Shown one piece after another: positions 61,356-64,000 of a stretch of 64,000 nucleotides of DNA (the stretch's first letter is position 1; each line of letters opens with the position of its first letter). Position numbers and translations under genes: made by a program. Where the stretch lies: NCBI GenBank assembly GCA_965215045.1, contig OZ244031.1:310001-374000 (forward strand), written 5' to 3'. The notes under the pieces are model-generated. The model did not search any database. It saw only the letters and a list, made by a program, of their open reading frames with translations, and was not told the origin of the DNA. This DNA is from G965215045 sp965215045 (GTDB taxonomy: Bacteria; Pseudomonadota; Gammaproteobacteria; JABABF01).

Positions 61356-62996
61356 TCAGGCTTTCTCCCAGCCGCGCCAACCGGAACTGATCGGGTAGCG
61401 CCGGTCGCGCCCGAAACCCCGCGGACTGAGACGGATGCCGATCGGAGCCTGGCGGCGCTTGTACTCGTTGCGGTCGACCATCTGCAACACCTGCTGCACC
61501 ACCGGACGGGGAAAGCCCGCGGCGACAATCTCTTCCAGGGCGGCATCGTCTTCGATGTACGCCTCCAGGATCGGATCGATCACACTGTACGGCGGCATGC
61601 TGTCCTCGTCCTTCTGGTCGGGACGCAACTCCGCTGAGGGTGCCCGCTCCAGGATGCGCTGCGGGATGATCTGCCGCTCCCGGTTGCAATGCCGTGCCAG
61701 GGCGTAGACTTGGGTCTTGGAGACATCCTTCAGCACGTTGAAGCCGCCGGCCATGTCGCCGTACAGGGTGGAATAGCCGACCGCGGTCTCACTCTTGTTG
61801 CCGGTGGTCAGCACCAGTGCCCCGCTGCTGTTGGACAAGGCCATCAGCAGGGTGCCGCGGCAGCGCGCCTGGATGTTCTCGGCGGTGACACCCTCCGCGG
61901 CAGCGTCCTCCGCAGCGGACAGGGACTGCAGGAACGACTCGTACATGGGTTCGATAGAGAACTCGCCAAAGTGCACCCCCAGGTTTTGTGCCAGCAGTGC
62001 CGCATCCTCCCGACTCATCGCCGCGGTATGGCGGGAGGGCATCATCACCGCACGCACGCACTCCGCACCCAGGGCTTCGACCGCCACCGCCAGGGTCAGC
62101 GCAGAATCGATGCCGCCGGACAGACCGATCAGCACGCCGGGGAAATGGTTCTTGCGTACATAGTCCCGCACGCCCAGAAGCAGGGCCTGGTACATGGCCT
62201 CCACCTCCGACAGGGGAGTGTTCATGATGCCGTCCTGCAAGATGCAATTCCGCCCGTCCCATTCCAGCTGCAGCGGGTACAGCCCGCACTCGAAGTTCGG
62301 TGCCGCCATGCACAGGCGTCCCCCGGCATCGGCACCCATGGAGCCGCCGTCGAAGACCAGCTCATCCTGTCCGCCCACGAGGTTGAGATAGAGCACCGGC
62401 AGCCCGTGTTGCGCGGCCCGACGCTGCAACAGTTGCCGGCGCTCCTCCTGCTTGTGATGATGAAAGGGCGAGGCGTTGATGTTCAACAACAGGCGCGCCC
62501 CGGCTTGGGCCGCCGCCCGGGCCGGTGCCTCCTCCCAGAGATCCTCGCAAATGCTGAGACCGACGGGAATGTCCCGGCACTGGAACACCAGGGGCCGGTC
62601 ACCGGCACTGAAGTAGCGTTTCTCATCGAAGACCCGGTAATTCGGCAGACATTGCTTGGCGTATTCCGCCACCACCACACCCCGCTCCAGCACGCCGGCC
62701 GCGTTATACAAGGCACCGTTGTGGCGGCGCGGATAGCCCAGCACCACGACCGGTGCATCGGCACCCAGGTCCCCCGCCAGCCGCTCCAGTTGCCGCTGGG
62801 CGGCGGCGATGAAGTCTGCGCGCAGCAGCAGGTCCTCGGGCGGATAGCCCGTAAGCATGAGTTCGGGGAACACCACCAGGTCCGCACTCTCCTGTTCCCT
62901 GGCTTGGCGCACCGCCTCCAGCACCTGCTTCGCATTGCCCTCCAGGTCGCCCACCAGCGGATTGAGCTGCGCCAGTACCAGTCGACAGCTGTTCAT
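61356..62996 (-). CDS. nadE: Glutamine-dependent NAD+ synthetase
   Basis: NadE makes NAD from nicotinate adenine dinucleotide. The 546-residue protein fuses an N-terminal nitrilase-type glutaminase (catalytic Glu in VVFPELMLTGYPP, Lys about residue 115, Cys in GLSICEDLWEE) with the C-terminal synthetase (GLSGGIDSALTLAVAVEALG, ATP loop). The C-terminal KRRQAPIGIRLSPRGFGRDR is conserved. The ATG at 62996 is standard. Confidence 0.94.
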   Translation of the reverse strand: MNSCRLVLAQLNPLVGDLEGNAKQVLEAVRQAREQESADLVVFPELMLTGYPPEDLLLRADFIAAAQRQLERLAGDLGADAPVVVLGYPRRHNGALYNAAGVLERGVVVAEYAKQCLPNYRVFDEKRYFSAGDRPLVFQCRDIPVGLSICEDLWEEAPARAAAQAGARLLLNINASPFHHHKQEERRQLLQRRAAQHGLPVLYLNLVGGQDELVFDGGSMGADAGGRLCMAAPNFECGLYPLQLEWDGRNCILQDGIMNTPLSEVEAMYQALLLGVRDYVRKNHFPGVLIGLSGGIDSALTLAVAVEALGAECVRAVMMPSRHTAAMSREDAALLAQNLGVHFGEFSIEPMYESFLQSLSAAEDAAAEGVTAENIQARCRGTLLMALSNSSGALVLTTGNKSETAVGYSTLYGDMAGGFNVLKDVSKTQVYALARHCNRERQIIPQRILERAPSAELRPDQKDEDSMPPYSVIDPILEAYIEDDAALEEIVAAGFPRPVVQQVLQMVDRNEYKRRQAPIGIRLSPRGFGRDRRYPISSGWRGWEKA

Positions 62997-63029
62997 CGTC
63001 TGCTAAGATGCGGGCCGGGAAATGGCATC

Positions 63030-63542
63030 ATGGAACGAGTAAAGAACAGCGGCTTTGGCTTGCTTTCCCTGATTGTAGCACTGGGCATTCTCGCCTCCCT
63101 GGCAACAGCGGCCAGCGGCGTCTTGCGCGCGCGCATCGAAACGGGACGCTCAGAGCAGGCCGCGGTACGCATCGAACAAGCCCTGCACTTCGCACGTCAG
63201 GCAGCCCTGCTGCAGGGCACCCCGGTCGCCGTCTGCCTGGATGACGGCACCGGAGCCTGTGCTGCGGACGGACGGGGCCGGGGCCTGCGTATCCACGCTG
63301 GCTCCGGGGCCCAAACCCTGCTCCAGCACCTGCGCCTGGAAGAGACAACCGGGGCCGGTCTGCGCCTGCGGGGCGCATTCGGTGCACCGCGCCTTTTGTT
63401 TGCCGCAGACGGCAGTGCCTCCCTGGGCGGCAGCATCCACTACTGCCCCGGGAACGCCAAGCCCGCCCTGGCAAAACGCATCAGCGTCTCCGCCGGCGGA
63501 CACATCCGCAACCGGGCCGGGGACCTGCAGGACTGCCGCTGA
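63030..63542 (+). CDS. FimT/GspH-like pseudopilin
   Basis: The 170-residue protein begins KNSGFGLLSLIVALGILASL, a type IV prepilin-like helix after a Gly-Phe cleavage site, followed by a GspH/FimT fold (FARQAALLQGTPVAVCLDDG; ISVSAGGHIRNR; Cys at the C-terminus). The Glu normally at mature position 5 is Ser here. FimT-type minor pilins bind DNA in some gammaproteobacteria. GGGAAA precedes the ATG at 63030. No other pilus gene is in the window. Confidence 0.72.
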   Translation: MERVKNSGFGLLSLIVALGILASLATAASGVLRARIETGRSEQAAVRIEQALHFARQAALLQGTPVAVCLDDGTGACAADGRGRGLRIHAGSGAQTLLQHLRLEETTGAGLRLRGAFGAPRLLFAADGSASLGGSIHYCPGNAKPALAKRISVSAGGHIRNRAGDLQDCR

Positions 63543-63597
63543 GCACCCCATTGCCGGGGGCCTTGCGGCCCGCACCACTTGGACTTGCCACACCGGT

Positions 63598-63626
63598 TTG
63601 ACTCTCCCGCAGGCAAGTCGTACAGT
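63598..63626 (+). promoter_or_regulatory. Promoter before the coiled-coil repeat gene
   Basis: TTGACT (63598-63603), a 17-nt spacer and TACAGT (63621-63626) form a near-consensus sigma70 promoter 102 bp before the ATG at 63728. Confidence 0.6.
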
Positions 63627-63727
63627 ATTCAAGCAAGTTGCAAAACAAGGGAACACAGGACGTACTGCAGAACAGGAGTGAATATTACTTTCACCCTCTG
63701 GAAAGAGGCTAAAGGGAGATTGTCACC

Positions 63728-64000
63728 ATGGCACAACCGAAATTTGAAGACCGCCAAGACATGAGCGAAGACCTGAAGGCATCCGGCTTTGACACCCCGC
63801 AGACCCGCAGTATCCTGCGGGTGGTGGAGGGCATGGTGAAAAACCTGCCCACCCGCGCCGACTGGAAGCAGAGCGAGGAAAACAACAGGAAGATGCATGA
63901 AGAGGCTGCCGAGAACAACAGGAAGATGCATGAAGAGGCCGCCGAGAACACCCGGAAACTCCTCGCAGAGGCCGCCGAGAACAATAGGAAATTTCAGGCT
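63728..64000 (+). CDS. Coiled-coil repeat protein (truncated by window edge)
   Basis: At least 91 residues are visible. An N-terminal helix-rich part (DLKASGFDTPQTRSILRVVEGMV) resembles DUF1640-like coiled-coil proteins, and then 11-residue repeats of the form ENNRKMHEEAA run to the window edge with no stop. GGGAG precedes the ATG by seven bases. The repeats are an in-frame 33-bp tandem duplication. Function unknown. Confidence 0.6.
   Translation, partial: MAQPKFEDRQDMSEDLKASGFDTPQTRSILRVVEGMVKNLPTRADWKQSEENNRKMHEEAAENNRKMHEEAAENTRKLLAEAAENNRKFQA

Overview
This window is most likely from an uncultured gammaproteobacterium with a GC-rich genome. The evidence is the set of housekeeping genes (ubiG, mlaA, bamD, secD/secF, clpB behind a sigma32-like promoter, a gph/mupP-type phosphatase, rluB-scpB-scpA, rpsP-rimM, trmD-rplS-xerD-dsbC-hom) and their order, which resembles Pseudomonas-like relatives. 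There are no rRNA genes. One tRNA gene, tRNA-Ala(GGC), is present. I see no IS element, integrase-linked island or CRISPR array. The only clear accessory block is a small type II restriction-modification pair at 35.2-36.9 kb.

Layout. Positions 1-18,899 (minus strand) are one uninterrupted reading frame that runs off the left edge of the window. It encodes at least 6,299 residues: an N-terminal signal segment, then many Ig-like/Calx-beta-like beta-sandwich modules and two seven-bladed FG-GAP (integrin-alpha-like) propellers. Much of it is duplicated in nested units of about 0.65, 2.9 and 11 kb. Its stop codon is outside the window, and every ORF on the other frames of this region is a shadow. 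Next come trmJ (minus) and suhB (plus), then a seven-gene minus-strand run read as trmD, rplS, xerD, dsbC, hom, secD, secF. Between rimM and trmD, where most relatives have an intact rpsP-rimM-trmD-rplS operon, sit a ZnuD-like zinc receptor, a small CxxC secreted protein and a DUF924 gene. The rpsP gene itself carries a C-terminal tail of seven 35-residue acidic repeats. Then follow ubiG-mupP-SDR (plus), the restriction-modification pair, rluB with a 22-residue basic repeat tail (18 copies), scpB and scpA (minus).

From 40.8 kb: a cyclophilin lipoprotein, pdxJ, tRNA-Ala, an exported ankyrin protein, gltX and dusA. A tightly coupled minus-strand operon at 46.6-50.5 kb reads hvfA (a Cys-repeat RiPP precursor), hvfB (DUF692/MNIO enzyme), hvfC (DUF2063), mlaA, a PP2C/SpoIIE phosphatase and a STAS protein. 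It suggests a metal-binding modified peptide linked to outer-membrane lipid homeostasis and a partner-switching module. Then ilvI-ilvH (plus), ilvC plus a 27-residue basic ORF (minus), clpB, rluD, bamD with a Tat-exported DUF1214 protein, nadE, a FimT/GspH-like pseudopilin and the start of a coiled-coil repeat protein.

A recurring theme is in-frame or leader tandem repeats with varied unit lengths (33, 51, 66 and 105 bp, 15-17 bp, 0.65-11 kb). They occur in a giant surface protein, a ribosomal protein, a pseudouridine synthase, a zinc receptor loop, a RiPP precursor and several untranslated leaders. The two most unusual cases are the acidic tail on ribosomal protein S16 and the strongly basic tail on RluB. 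All calls are from reading the sequence; no database search was possible.
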